From Pseudomonas sp. EpS/L25 (GTDB taxonomy: Bacteria > Pseudomonadota > Gammaproteobacteria > Pseudomonadales > Pseudomonadaceae), in contig NZ_LNUP01000002.1 in NCBI RefSeq assembly GCF_001512295.1, positions 1,553,546-1,617,545 of the forward strand: a stretch of DNA of 64,000 nt, read 5' to 3'. Both the position numbers and the translations under genes were made by a program. The stretch's first letter is position 1, and every line of letters begins with the position of its first letter. This document shows, one piece after another, positions 41,994 to 51,008 of the stretch. The notes beneath the pieces are model-generated. The model was not told the DNA's origin. It made no database searches and saw only the letters and a list, made by a program, of their open reading frames with translations.

Positions 41994-43516
41994 TCATGTC
42001 CGCGCGTCGCTCGGTCGCCACTCGCCGCCGAGTGCGCGGAACAGCTCCACGCGGGAGATCATCAGCTGCAGACGGGTTTCGATCAGAGCGTTGTCCGCCG
42101 CATGGAGGCTGCGCTGGCTGTCTAGTACCGTCAGGTAGTTGTCCAGCCCCCGCACGTAGAGATCCGTCGCCAGTTCCAGGCTGCGGGCGGTGGCGTCATG
42201 CAGACGCTGTTGGGCGGCGAGCTGTCGAGTCAGGGGGCCCTCGGCTACCAGCTGATCGGCCACCTCGCGGAAGGCGAGCTGGATGCTCCTTTCATAGCGC
42301 ACGACGTCCTGGTCCCGGCGTACCTCCGCCAGCTCCAGGTTGGCGCGGGTGCGCCCGCCGTCGAAGAGGGGCACCTGCAACTGAGGCACGAAACTCCAGG
42401 ACCGATTGCCTGCCTCGAACAGGCCGGTCAGGTCGGAACTGACGTAACCGGCAGTGGCGGTCAGGGTGATGCGCGGAAAGAAGGCGGCGCGCGCGGCCCC
42501 TATGTTGGCGTTGGCAGCGCGCAGGCGATATTCAGCGGCGCGAATGTCGGGCCGTCGAGCCACCAACTCGGCTGGCAGACCCGCGGGTAGCGCGTGGTCG
42601 AGACCCTGGCGGGCGAGGGGTAGGGGTGGCGGTAATTCCCTTGCCGGATCGCCACCGAGCAGCAAGCGTAGGCCGTTATCCGCCTGGGCACGGGTCCGTT
42701 CGAGGATGGCCACGTCGGCGGCGGCGATTTCCACGCTGGTGTGGGCCTGGGCCAGATCCAGCGCAGAACTCACCCCGGCCTCCCGTCGTTGGGCGATGAG
42801 AGCGAGCGCCCGCTGGCGACTCGCCAGGACGCTGCGGCTCAAGGCCAGGCGTTCGTCCAGCGCGAGCTGATTCAGGTAGGCGGTGGCTACTTCCGCTATC
42901 AGCGACAGTTCCACGCCGAGGCGGGTCTCCCGTTGTGCCAGATAGTCGTCGAGGGCGGCATGCCGAAGGTCACGCAGGCGGCCGAACAGATCCAGCTCAT
43001 AGGCGCTGGTACCGAGCCCGACGCTGTAGCGGTCGGTGATCCGCACGTCGGCCGGCGCCTCGCCGGCTGGCGAGGCGCCGGCGCCAGCCTGGCTTCGCTC
43101 GCGGGTGCGGCTGGCCGTGGCGTTCAACTCGACGCCGAGATCAGCGCGGCTGATGCGATAGCGCGTCCGCGCTTGCTGGATGTCCAGGGCCGCCAGCCGC
43201 AGGTCGCGGTTGCCGCCCAGGGCCTGATCTACCAGAGCGCGCAGGCGGGGGTCGGCGAACAACGCCTGGCATTCCAGGAGCTGCTGACGACGGGGTAGCG
43301 CTCCGGCACGGGGGCGGAGGGGCGTTGATGTTGCGGGGCCAGGGAGCAGCCTGCGAGCAGGCTGCCGATAACCAAGAGGGTGCCCGCGACCATGACGAAT
43401 CGCTGTGTGGCGAGCGGTGTGGATGCGCGCGGAACGGGTCTGGTGGCTGCGGCCGCGAGGAGGGCGGCCGGGCGTTTTCCCGAGGGGCGGTAGGGGGCGG
43501 GTGGCGAGCGATGCAT
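41994..43516 (-). pseudogene. NodT-type outer-membrane efflux lipoprotein, frameshifted
   Basis: ATG 43516 follows a very strong ribosome site (AGGAGG) and encodes a basic leader, a hydrophobic stretch and a lipobox (VIGSLLAGCSLAPQHQRP, Cys57), as in OprM/NodT lipoproteins. Near codon 81 (about 43270-43276, TGGAATGCCAGG) the frame must shift to continue with QALFADPRLRALVDQALGGN. From there to 41994 the TolC fold is intact (LRLAALDIQQARTRYRISRA, SALDLAQAHTSVEIAAADVA, AAEYRLRAANANIGAARAAF, RGLDNYLTVLDSQRSLHAA). Either the gene is inactivated or the base call is wrong. No membrane-fusion or RND pump gene is adjacent. Confidence 0.75.
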
Positions 43517-43835
43517 CGGCTGTCCTCCTGGAGAACGCCATGGTAGACGCCCTGCGCGCTCCCGCCTGTAAAGGACTGTAGGTCTCTTGTGAAAGACTGT
43601 TAAGGCGCCCGGCCCCGAGGCGGACGCGCCGTTGTGCCCCATGCTTCGTTGGCGAGCGAGCCAGCGCGAAACCCTTCTGCGGCCATGGAAAACACTGGAC
43701 TCGCCATCGCCGCTGCTCGTTCCGGCGCGACGCCCACTGGCCGCGCGGCCGGGCAGCGCACCGACCAGGACCTGCCGAGGCAACACGGCCGGTATGCCGT
43801 CCTGGCGCACGGACGCCCAGGCGCGACCTACGTTC
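43517..43835. other. Intergenic between the MFS gene and the NodT-type gene
   Basis: About 320 bases, both neighbours on the minus strand. No gene is supported; the promoter of the NodT-type gene should lie here. Nothing distinctive was seen. Confidence 0.35.
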
Positions 43836-45008
43836 TCAGACCGTATAGTCCAACGGCTTGCCATGCACCTTACGCCGCTCGCAGGCCAGCATGCTCAGCA
43901 CCAGTCCGCAGCCCAGCAGGATGGCGCCCGAGGACAGGACGAAGAGGCTGTGGCGGTCGTTGCCTTGGATGAGCAGGCTCAGCAAGGTCGGGGCGGCGGC
44001 CGCTGAGGCGACCTGCACCACGCCGACCAGCTTGGTCAAGCGGCCGCTTGGGTCGTTCGCCACCACCGAGGACATGTAGTAGGACAGGGCCAGGTTCCAA
44101 CCGAAATTCATCAGGAATACCGCGATCATCAGGTCCGCGGCCGAGTGGATGCGCATAGCCAGCATATAGATGGCCCCGAGCACCGCCAGCGAACCGGTGA
44201 GGATCATCGGCACGCGGCCCAGATGGCGACCCGCCACGCTGGGCAGGGCGGCACCGGGCAGACCGCCGAGCAGGCCGATGCTGATCGCCCAGCCGATGTT
44301 CACCGGCGTCACGCCCGCGTCGCTGCCGATGCCTTCGACGAAGCCCCACAGCGAATAGATCGACAGTTGCATGAACAGCATGCCGAGCAGCGAGCCGACG
44401 CCGACCAGCGAGAGCCCGGACAGCCACGGCTCGTTGGTGAGGGGCTGGCGTTCCTCGCGGTGCTTGGCCGGCAGGCAGAAGCACAGGCAGCAAACCAGCA
44501 CGAACCAGGCCGTCAGGTAGTAGATCGCCCCTGAGAAGCCCTGCCACTCGGCCATCATCGGCAGAATCACCGCGTTACTGGAGAACAGCGCATTCTGCAC
44601 GAGCAACAGGATGCCGAAGGAGCGATCCTGCCCGCTCATGCTGCCCAGCCAATAGACGGCGTAGGAATACAGGATGCCCGAGCTGAGGCCCGAGAGGCCG
44701 CGCAGCACCAGCAACGGGTCGAGCTGGGTGACGCTGGCGGTCGCGGCATTGGCGACTAGCAGCAACAGGGCGCTGCTCAGGGTAATGGCGCGTGGACCGA
44801 GATAGCGGATCATCGGTAGGTACAACAGGGTGCCGATGATGGAGCCGCACATTTCGGCGGACATGGCCCAGCTTTGCTGGGCCAGGGTCAGGCCCAGGCG
44901 ATCGGTTAGCAGTCCGATGAAGATCGGTTGCACGCCGATGACGAGGATCGAGGCCGCAGCGATGAGGATGCACGCGGCCCGTACCAGATTTTGATTGGCG
45001 ATGTTCAT
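43836..45008 (-). CDS. Major facilitator superfamily transporter
   Basis: 390 residues and 12 predicted membrane helices in two halves of six. The opening helix (AACILIAAASILVIGVQPIF), the loop with LTDRLGLTLAQQSWAMSAEM and RYLGPRAITL after helix 2 fit the MFS fold. The central loop (PAKHREERQPLTNEPW, about 182-197) separates the halves. The substrate is unknown. It is transcribed in the same direction as the serine hydrolase upstream, but 560 bases separate them, so co-transcription is uncertain. Confidence 0.85.
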   Translation of the reverse strand: MNIANQNLVRAACILIAAASILVIGVQPIFIGLLTDRLGLTLAQQSWAMSAEMCGSIIGTLLYLPMIRYLGPRAITLSSALLLLVANAATASVTQLDPLLVLRGLSGLSSGILYSYAVYWLGSMSGQDRSFGILLLVQNALFSSNAVILPMMAEWQGFSGAIYYLTAWFVLVCCLCFCLPAKHREERQPLTNEPWLSGLSLVGVGSLLGMLFMQLSIYSLWGFVEGIGSDAGVTPVNIGWAISIGLLGGLPGAALPSVAGRHLGRVPMILTGSLAVLGAIYMLAMRIHSAADLMIAVFLMNFGWNLALSYYMSSVVANDPSGRLTKLVGVVQVASAAAAPTLLSLLIQGNDRHSLFVLSSGAILLGCGLVLSMLACERRKVHGKPLDYTV

Positions 45009-45571
45009 AGTCGTTACCCGCCGGCTCGGCCACGGGGGCCTACCGCTTCAGTGAAGTTCAGGACTAGGGCAGGGGCTGCCCATCAAGCGAATGTCTGGCC
45101 AGGAGGGATGGCCTGGTCGACGGCATGGGTCAGCCGCTCGCGCGATGGTCCCGCGATGGACCGCTGGCGAGCGGAGCGGTAGTCGGGCGGTGTGAGGATT
45201 GGAGGCGGAATCCGGGCGGGGGAGGCAGTGCCTGCTGGCGAAGTCGGATGCCGTCGCTCGCGATGTGGCGCGTGGCGCCGGAAGGCGTACCCGCGAGATG
45301 GGCGTGTTCGAACCGATGGTCCGTCAGCGGGCACCCGGGTGCGGGCAGCGCGTCGAGAACGCGCGTGGACATGTGCATATGCAGCTCCTGTGTTTGATCT
45401 TTTTGTTACAGGGCAGTGAGCGGTGGCCAAGGTGCCTACCGAATACCTGGCTGGAGCGACTAACGAGCCTGCTGCACGTCCGCCAGGCGGGCGCGCGCTA
45501 GGTTTTGTCAGCCTTCCTTCGCCGGCAGGAGCACCGGCGCAGCGGTGCTCTCGGATCTTGTCGTTATCGGA
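45009..45571. other. Intergenic, nothing recognised
   Basis: Frames on both strands encode Arg/Ala/Pro-rich low-complexity products without ribosome sites. I see no repeat or RNA gene here. Confidence 0.35.
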
Positions 45572-46834
45572 TCAGTCGTGCAGATGGGCGGTGATGGCCC
45601 GCAACAGCCGCACGGTGTCGGCGTCCAGCGCGGTGACCGCAGCGGGCAGCGAGGACTGCTTGACGATCACCACGTCGGCCTTGGCGTCGACGAACAGGTA
45701 CTGGCCATGAATGCCACTGGCCATGATGGCCGGGCTGTGATCGTTGAAGACGTACCACTGGCTGCGGTAGGAGGCGCCCGGCGTCCACTCGGAGAAGTCC
45801 TTGCAGGCAGCGTAGAGGGCCGGGTCCGCGCCGGCCGCGATGGCCTCGATCGCTGCCCGATCGATGACCTGGCGACCCTCGACCTGACCGCCGTGGGCCA
45901 GCATCAGGCCGAAGCGGCCCAGGTCGCGCAGCGTGGCGCTGAAGCCGGCTCCGGCGACACTGCGGCCCCAGGGATCGGCCAGGAAGTAGCCATCGCGTTC
46001 GCAGCCCAGTTGCTGCCACACCGCCTGTAACTGCTCGGCGCAGGCTACGCCGCTGGCGCGTTCCATCACCCAGGCCAGTACCTCGGTGGTAGCCGTCACG
46101 TAGTGAAAGAGGCCGCCGTGCTCGCAGCGTTTGCGCAGCGACGGCAGGTACTGGTACAGCGATTCATAGCGCGCGTAGTCGGGCGGTGCCGGCTTGAAGC
46201 CGCAGGCATAGCCGTACTGGGAGCTTTCCGAGGTGGGGTCGTCGTAGACCTCGCTGTAGTGCACGCCGACCGCCATGTCGAAGAGCTGGCGCACGGTGGC
46301 GTCGCCAAAGGCGCTGCCGGCCAGTTCCGGCACGTAGTGCCGCGTCGGCGCCTGGGGATCGAGCATGCCCTGCTGGACCAGCTGCTCGCCCAGTACTCCG
46401 ATCAAGGACTTGGTGACCGAGAACATGATGTGGCGGTCACCGGCGGCCTGGCCGTTGAAGTAGCGCTCGTACACCACGCGCCCCCTGTGCAACACCAGGA
46501 AGCCGTCGGTCTTGCTGGCTCGCAGGTGGTCAAGGGTGCTGACGGTACGGCCACAGGTGCTCTCGAACCTCAGTTCTTCCAAGGCTAGCGGCGCCTGTTC
46601 CAGCACCGCGCCGGTACGCGACCCGGCGGCGACCTCGATGGTGGGGCGCAGGCGCGCCAGATTGCGGAAGCCCCAGCGGTTGAAGGGCGGCGACATCCAG
46701 TTGGCCCAGGTCACGCGCCGTTCCGGCTCTGCAGGGAAACCCTGCATCAGCGAGGGCTCCCGTTCTTGTTGGTCGTACATCTCGCTGACTTCCAGGATTT
46801 GGGAAACCAGGGAGCGGTCGAGGATCTGGGTCAT
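45572..46834 (-). CDS. Serine hydrolase, beta-lactamase/NylB-like fold
   Basis: 420 residues from ATG 46834 (CAGGAAAAG upstream); the open frame extends further but has no better start. The penicillin-recognising fold has the catalytic S-x-x-K as S139-V-T-K142 (MFSVTKSLIGVL) and the Tyr as Y245 (HYVTATTEVLAWV), an arrangement close to 6-aminohexanoate-dimer hydrolase (NylB). FLVLHRGRVVYERYFNG precedes it, as usual in this group. No signal peptide is evident, which suits a cytosolic amide or ester hydrolase rather than a beta-lactamase. The substrate is unknown. An AT-rich segment with two palindromes lies upstream. Confidence 0.85.
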   Translation of the reverse strand: MTQILDRSLVSQILEVSEMYDQQEREPSLMQGFPAEPERRVTWANWMSPPFNRWGFRNLARLRPTIEVAAGSRTGAVLEQAPLALEELRFESTCGRTVSTLDHLRASKTDGFLVLHRGRVVYERYFNGQAAGDRHIMFSVTKSLIGVLGEQLVQQGMLDPQAPTRHYVPELAGSAFGDATVRQLFDMAVGVHYSEVYDDPTSESSQYGYACGFKPAPPDYARYESLYQYLPSLRKRCEHGGLFHYVTATTEVLAWVMERASGVACAEQLQAVWQQLGCERDGYFLADPWGRSVAGAGFSATLRDLGRFGLMLAHGGQVEGRQVIDRAAIEAIAAGADPALYAACKDFSEWTPGASYRSQWYVFNDHSPAIMASGIHGQYLFVDAKADVVIVKQSSLPAAVTALDADTVRLLRAITAHLHD

Positions 46835-46889
46835 CTGACTTTTCCTGAAAATGGACCTGCATCGAACAGCTATAAAATGATTAGCTCTG

Positions 46890-46917
46890 TAAAATATTTT
46901 AGTCAATAAAATATTTT
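46890..46917. promoter_or_regulatory. Tandem AAAATATTTT palindromes before the serine hydrolase
   Basis: TAAAATATTTTA (46890-46901) is followed 17 bases on by a second AAAATATTTT (46908-46917). This AT block stands out in GC-rich DNA, between the LysR stop and the hydrolase start (about 56-83 bases upstream of it). Two symmetric sites 17 bases apart could be an operator or an AT-rich promoter element. Confidence 0.4.
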
Positions 46918-46974
46918 CCGATGGAAAGTCCAGCCGCCAGTACGGTGCTTGTCCAACGACCCGGGACGGATGGC

Positions 46975-47862
46975 TCAAGCCTGGCAGGCAGTGGCTATGC
47001 GCGCCCTGAGCAGGTCCGCCAACTGCTCGAAGAGGATCTGCACGGAGCGCAGCGACAGATTGTCCGGGCGGGTCAGCAGCCAGATGTCGGTTTCGCAACC
47101 ATCCAGGGCCGCGCTCAGGCGCTCGACGCCCTCCAGGCTGCTGATCATGAAGTCGGGCAGGGCCGCCACGCCGAGACCGGCGCCTACCAGTCCGCCCACC
47201 GCGGACATGCTGCTGCAGCGGTAGCGTGGGGTGAGACTGGGGTAGGCCTGCCTGAGCCAGGTGACGGAGACGTGATCCGCCAGGGAGTCATCGGGGGCGA
47301 TCCAGGGTAGCTCGGTGGGCGCTTGCGCATAGCCAGGGCGATAGCGCTCCTGGCCGCAGACGAAATAGGCACTGCGGCCGAGCCGGCGGCCGACCAGATG
47401 CTCGGGCGGAGAGTTCGACAGCCGTATGGCGATGTCCGCATCCCGTCGGCTCAGGCTGGCGAAGGTGTTGGAGGTGGCGACTTCCAGGGCCACCGCGGGA
47501 TAACGCGACATGAGTTCGGCGAGACCGGGCAGCAGCAGGCTGCGCAGCACCGCATCGGTACAGGTCAGGCGGACGGTACCGCTGATGACGTTCTCGCCCT
47601 GGATGAGCGCGATCCGAGCCGCCTCCAGCGCCTGTTCTGCGCGCTCGGCCTGTTCGGCCAGGGCCTTGGCGCTCTGGGTCGGGGTGTAGCCGCGGCGATT
47701 CTTGTCGAAAAGGGCGAGCTGCAGGCTGGCTTCGAGCTTGCGAATGGCGCGAAAGACGGTGGAAACGTCTACCTGCAACTGCTCGGCGGCCCTGGCCAGC
47801 GTCCTGCCCCGAACCAGGGCCAGGACCAGCTTGAGGTCGGCGTGGCTGATCTGATATTGCAT
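46975..47862 (-). CDS. LysR-family regulator divergent from the puu-like operon
   Basis: 295 residues from ATG 47862 (AAGGAAG upstream). The DNA-binding helices are visible: GRTLARAAEQLQVDVSTVFRAIRKLEASL. The effector domain follows (GTVRLTCTDAVLRSLLLPGL, GLVGAGLGVAALPDFMI). A 203-base divergent region separates it from puuA, so it probably controls the putrescine operon, in place of the Cro-type PuuR repressor of E. coli. The serine hydrolase downstream on the same strand is another possible target. Confidence 0.85.
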   Translation of the reverse strand: MQYQISHADLKLVLALVRGRTLARAAEQLQVDVSTVFRAIRKLEASLQLALFDKNRRGYTPTQSAKALAEQAERAEQALEAARIALIQGENVISGTVRLTCTDAVLRSLLLPGLAELMSRYPAVALEVATSNTFASLSRRDADIAIRLSNSPPEHLVGRRLGRSAYFVCGQERYRPGYAQAPTELPWIAPDDSLADHVSVTWLRQAYPSLTPRYRCSSMSAVGGLVGAGLGVAALPDFMISSLEGVERLSAALDGCETDIWLLTRPDNLSLRSVQILFEQLADLLRARIATACQA

Positions 47863-48065
47863 TCGTGCATTCTTCCTTTGCCATATTGCCGATATTGGTT
47901 GCGCTCGCGCCAACTTATACTGGGCCTGCCTATCCAGGGCAATCAGGTGGAAGGGCGGGCTTCGCCAGGCGAGGTCGGCGCCCACAGGAACCACCACTCA
48001 CAGCAACGCTGCCGACCCGCCCCGGCCCCGCCGATCCAGCGGAGCAGCGTCAAGGATGCCTCTCC

Positions 48066-49448
48066 ATGAATTCGCTATCTCCCCGCGTCGTTCAGCTCAC
48101 CGAAGCCAACAGCTTTCTCAAGGAGCACCCCGAGATCCAGTACGTCGATCTGTTGATCACCGACATGAATGGCGTGGTGCGGGGCAAGCGCGTCGAGCGG
48201 GCCAGCCTGTCCAAGGTCTATGAGCGCGGTATCAACCTGCCGGCCTCGCTGTTCGCCCTGGATATCAACGGCTCCACGGTGGAAAGCACCGGACTGGGGC
48301 TGCACATCGGCGACGCCGACCGCACCTGCTTTCCCATTCCCGGTACCCTGAGCCCCGAGCCCTGGCAGAAGCGCCCGACCGCGCAGCTGCTGATGACCAT
48401 GCACGAGCTGGATGGCTCGCCGTTCTTCGCCGATCCGCGCGAGGTACTGCGCCGGGTGGTGCAGAAATTCGACGACCTGGGCCTGACCCTCTGCGCCGCC
48501 TTCGAGCTGGAGTTCTATCTGATCGACCAGGAGAACGTGAATGGCCGTCCGCAGCCGCCGCGTTCGCCGATCTCCGGCAAGCGGCCGGTGTCCACCCAGG
48601 TCTATCTGATCGACGACCTCGACGAATACGTGGACTGCCTGCAGGACATGCTCGAAGCCGCCAAGGAGCAGGGCCTGCCGGCCGACGCCATCGTCAAGGA
48701 GTCCGCACCGGCGCAGTTCGAGGTCAACCTGCACCACGTCGAGGACGCCATCAAGGCCTGCGACCATGCGGTGCTGCTCAAGCGGCTGATCAAGAACATC
48801 GCCTACGACCATGAGATGGACTCCACCTTCATGGCCAAGCCCTATCCCGGTCAGGCCGGCAATGGCCTGCACGTGCACATCTCGCTGCTGGACAAGGCGA
48901 CCGGGCAGAACATCTTCGCCAGCGACGATCCTGAGCACCACGGGCCGCTGCGACATGCCATCGCCGGCATCCTCGACACCCTGCCGGCGTCGATGGCCTT
49001 CCTCTGCCCGAACGTGAACTCCTACCGGCGCTTCGGTGCCCAGTTCTATGTGCCGAACGCGCCGAGCTGGGGCCTGGACAACCGCACGGTGGCGGTGCGC
49101 GTGCCGACCGGCAATAGCGAGGCCATTCGCATCGAGCACCGGGTGGCCGGCGCCGACGCCAATCCCTATCTGATGCTGGCCTCGATCCTGGCGGGCATCC
49201 ACCACGGCCTGACCCAGCAACTGGACCCCGGTGCGCCGGTCAGCGGCAACTCCTACGAACAACTCGAACAGAGCCTGCCGAACAACCTGCGCGATGCCCT
49301 GCGCGAGCTGGACGATAGCCCGGTGATGAACCAGTACATCAGCCCGGAATACATCGACATCTTCGTCGCCTGCAAGGAAGCCGAGCTGGAGGAATTCGAA
49401 ACCACCATCTCCGATCTCGAATACAACTGGTACCTGCATACCGTCTAA
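48066..49448 (+). CDS. puuA: Gamma-glutamylputrescine synthetase (glutamine synthetase family)
   Basis: 460 residues from ATG 48066. The enzyme ligates glutamate to putrescine (or a related amine) using ATP, the first step of the Puu pathway. The beta-grasp region (YVDLLITDMNGVVRGKRVER) and catalytic domain motifs (AAFELEFYLID; ESAPAQFEVNL; GNGLHVHISLLD; NSYRRFG; EHRVAGADANPYLMLASILAG) are those of type I-like glutamine synthetases of the PuuA/SpuB/SpuI group. It starts a four-gene operon; puuC follows after 11 bases. Pseudomonads often keep several such paralogues, so the exact amine is uncertain. Confidence 0.87.
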   Translation: MNSLSPRVVQLTEANSFLKEHPEIQYVDLLITDMNGVVRGKRVERASLSKVYERGINLPASLFALDINGSTVESTGLGLHIGDADRTCFPIPGTLSPEPWQKRPTAQLLMTMHELDGSPFFADPREVLRRVVQKFDDLGLTLCAAFELEFYLIDQENVNGRPQPPRSPISGKRPVSTQVYLIDDLDEYVDCLQDMLEAAKEQGLPADAIVKESAPAQFEVNLHHVEDAIKACDHAVLLKRLIKNIAYDHEMDSTFMAKPYPGQAGNGLHVHISLLDKATGQNIFASDDPEHHGPLRHAIAGILDTLPASMAFLCPNVNSYRRFGAQFYVPNAPSWGLDNRTVAVRVPTGNSEAIRIEHRVAGADANPYLMLASILAGIHHGLTQQLDPGAPVSGNSYEQLEQSLPNNLRDALRELDDSPVMNQYISPEYIDIFVACKEAELEEFETTISDLEYNWYLHTV

Positions 49449-49459
49449 GGAGTCTGTTC

Positions 49460-50953
49460 ATGAAGAAGTTGACGCAACAGGAGTGGGAGCAGCGCTACCA
49501 GAGCTTGACCCTGGAGGCCCGCGCCTTCATCGACGGCAGCTACCGTGACGCCCTGTGCGGCGAGACCTTCGACGACCTGAGCCCGGTGGATGGCCGGCAT
49601 CTCGCCAAGGTCGCCAGCTGCATGGCCGCGGATGCCGATGCTGCCGTGCGCGCCGCGCGTGCCAGCTTCGCGCGGGGTGACTGGGCGCAGTTGGCGCCGG
49701 CGCAGCGCAAGCGGGGGCTCATCGCCTTCGCCGACTTGCTGTTGGCCAATGCCGAAGAACTGGCCCTGCTGGAAACCCTGGACATGGGCAAGCCGATCAG
49801 CGACTCGCTGAGCATCGATGTCCCCGGGGCGGCCAATGCCATCCGCTGGAGCGCCGAGGCCATCGACAAGGTCTACGACGAGGTGGCCCCCACGCCGCGC
49901 GATCAGCTCGGCCTGGTGACGCGCGAACCCGTCGGCGTGGTCGCGGCCATCGTGCCCTGGAATTTCCCCTTGATGATGGCCTGCTGGAAGCTCGGCCCGG
50001 CCCTGGCCACCGGTAACTCGGTGATCCTCAAGCCCTCCGAGAAGTCGCCGCTGACCGCCATCCGCATCGCCGGCCTGGCACTGCAGGCCGGCATTCCCGC
50101 CGGGGTGTTCAACGTGCTGCCTGGTTACGGCCATACCGTCGGCCAGGCGCTGGCGCTGCACCCGGACGTCGATACCCTGGTGTTCACCGGCTCCACCCGC
50201 ATCGCCAAGCAGTTGCTGATCCATGCCGGCGAGTCCAACATGAAGCGGGTCTGGCTGGAGGCGGGCGGCAAGAGCCCCAACATCGTCTTCGCCGATGCCC
50301 CGGATCTCACTGCCGCTGCCGAAGCGGCCGCGGCGGCCATCGCCTTCAACCAGGGCGAAGTCTGCGTCGCCGGCTCGCGGCTGCTGGTCGAGCGCTCGAT
50401 CAAGGAGCGCTTCCTCGAACTGGTGGTAGAGGCCCTGCGCGGCTGGACGCCCGGCCATGCGCTGGACCCCGCCACCCGGGTCGGCGCCCTGGTGGACGAC
50501 GGCCATCTGCGTACCGTGCTCGGCTATATCGAGGCCGGCCGTGCCGAAGGGGCGCGCCTGGTGAGCGGCGGCGAGCGGGCCCTGGCCGAGACCGGTGGCA
50601 GCTACGTCACCCCGACGATCTTCGCCGGCGTGGACAACGCCATGCGCATCGCCCGGGAGGAGATCTTCGGGCCGGTGCTCGCGGTGATCGAATTCGACAG
50701 CGAGGAGGAGGCCGTACGTATCGCCAACGATACCCCCTATGGCCTGGCGGCGGCGGTCTGGACCCGCGATCTGTCCCGTGTCCACCGCGTGGCCCGGGCC
50801 TTGCGCGCCGGCAGCGTCTGGGTCAACCAGTACGACGGCGGCGACATGACGGCGCCCTTCGGCGGCTTCAAGCAGTCCGGCAATGGGCGCGACAAGTCGC
50901 TCCATGCCTTCGACAAATACACCGAACTCAAGGCGACCTGGATCAAGCTCTGA
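49460..50953 (+). CDS. puuC: Gamma-glutamyl-gamma-aminobutyraldehyde dehydrogenase
   Basis: 497 residues, a normal aldehyde dehydrogenase length. NAD(P)-binding elements include VGVVAAIVPWNFPLMMACWK, KPSEKSPLTA and FTGSTRIAKQL. The catalytic Glu is in WLEAGGKSPN and the nucleophilic Cys in FNQGEVCVAGSR. EEIFGPVLAVIEF is also conserved. In this operon it oxidises the aldehyde produced by PuuB to gamma-glutamyl-GABA. AAGGAG precedes the start, in the 11-base gap after puuA. Confidence 0.9.
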   Translation: MKKLTQQEWEQRYQSLTLEARAFIDGSYRDALCGETFDDLSPVDGRHLAKVASCMAADADAAVRAARASFARGDWAQLAPAQRKRGLIAFADLLLANAEELALLETLDMGKPISDSLSIDVPGAANAIRWSAEAIDKVYDEVAPTPRDQLGLVTREPVGVVAAIVPWNFPLMMACWKLGPALATGNSVILKPSEKSPLTAIRIAGLALQAGIPAGVFNVLPGYGHTVGQALALHPDVDTLVFTGSTRIAKQLLIHAGESNMKRVWLEAGGKSPNIVFADAPDLTAAAEAAAAAIAFNQGEVCVAGSRLLVERSIKERFLELVVEALRGWTPGHALDPATRVGALVDDGHLRTVLGYIEAGRAEGARLVSGGERALAETGGSYVTPTIFAGVDNAMRIAREEIFGPVLAVIEFDSEEEAVRIANDTPYGLAAAVWTRDLSRVHRVARALRAGSVWVNQYDGGDMTAPFGGFKQSGNGRDKSLHAFDKYTELKATWIKL

Positions 50954-51008
50954 GCCACCACGGCGGATCCGGCGCCCGCGCGGGGTTCGCAGGTAGAGGA
51001 ATCACACC

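Noticed and set aside
43277-43541. ATG at 43541 as the start of the NodT-type protein
   Set aside because: This frame's N-terminus is Arg/His-rich with no signal peptide; the lipobox and ribosome site belong to the other frame starting at 43516.
49445-50905. 486-codon minus-strand frame
   Set aside because: Antisense to puuC, the same kind of shadow; the plus-strand gene has all the dehydrogenase motifs.
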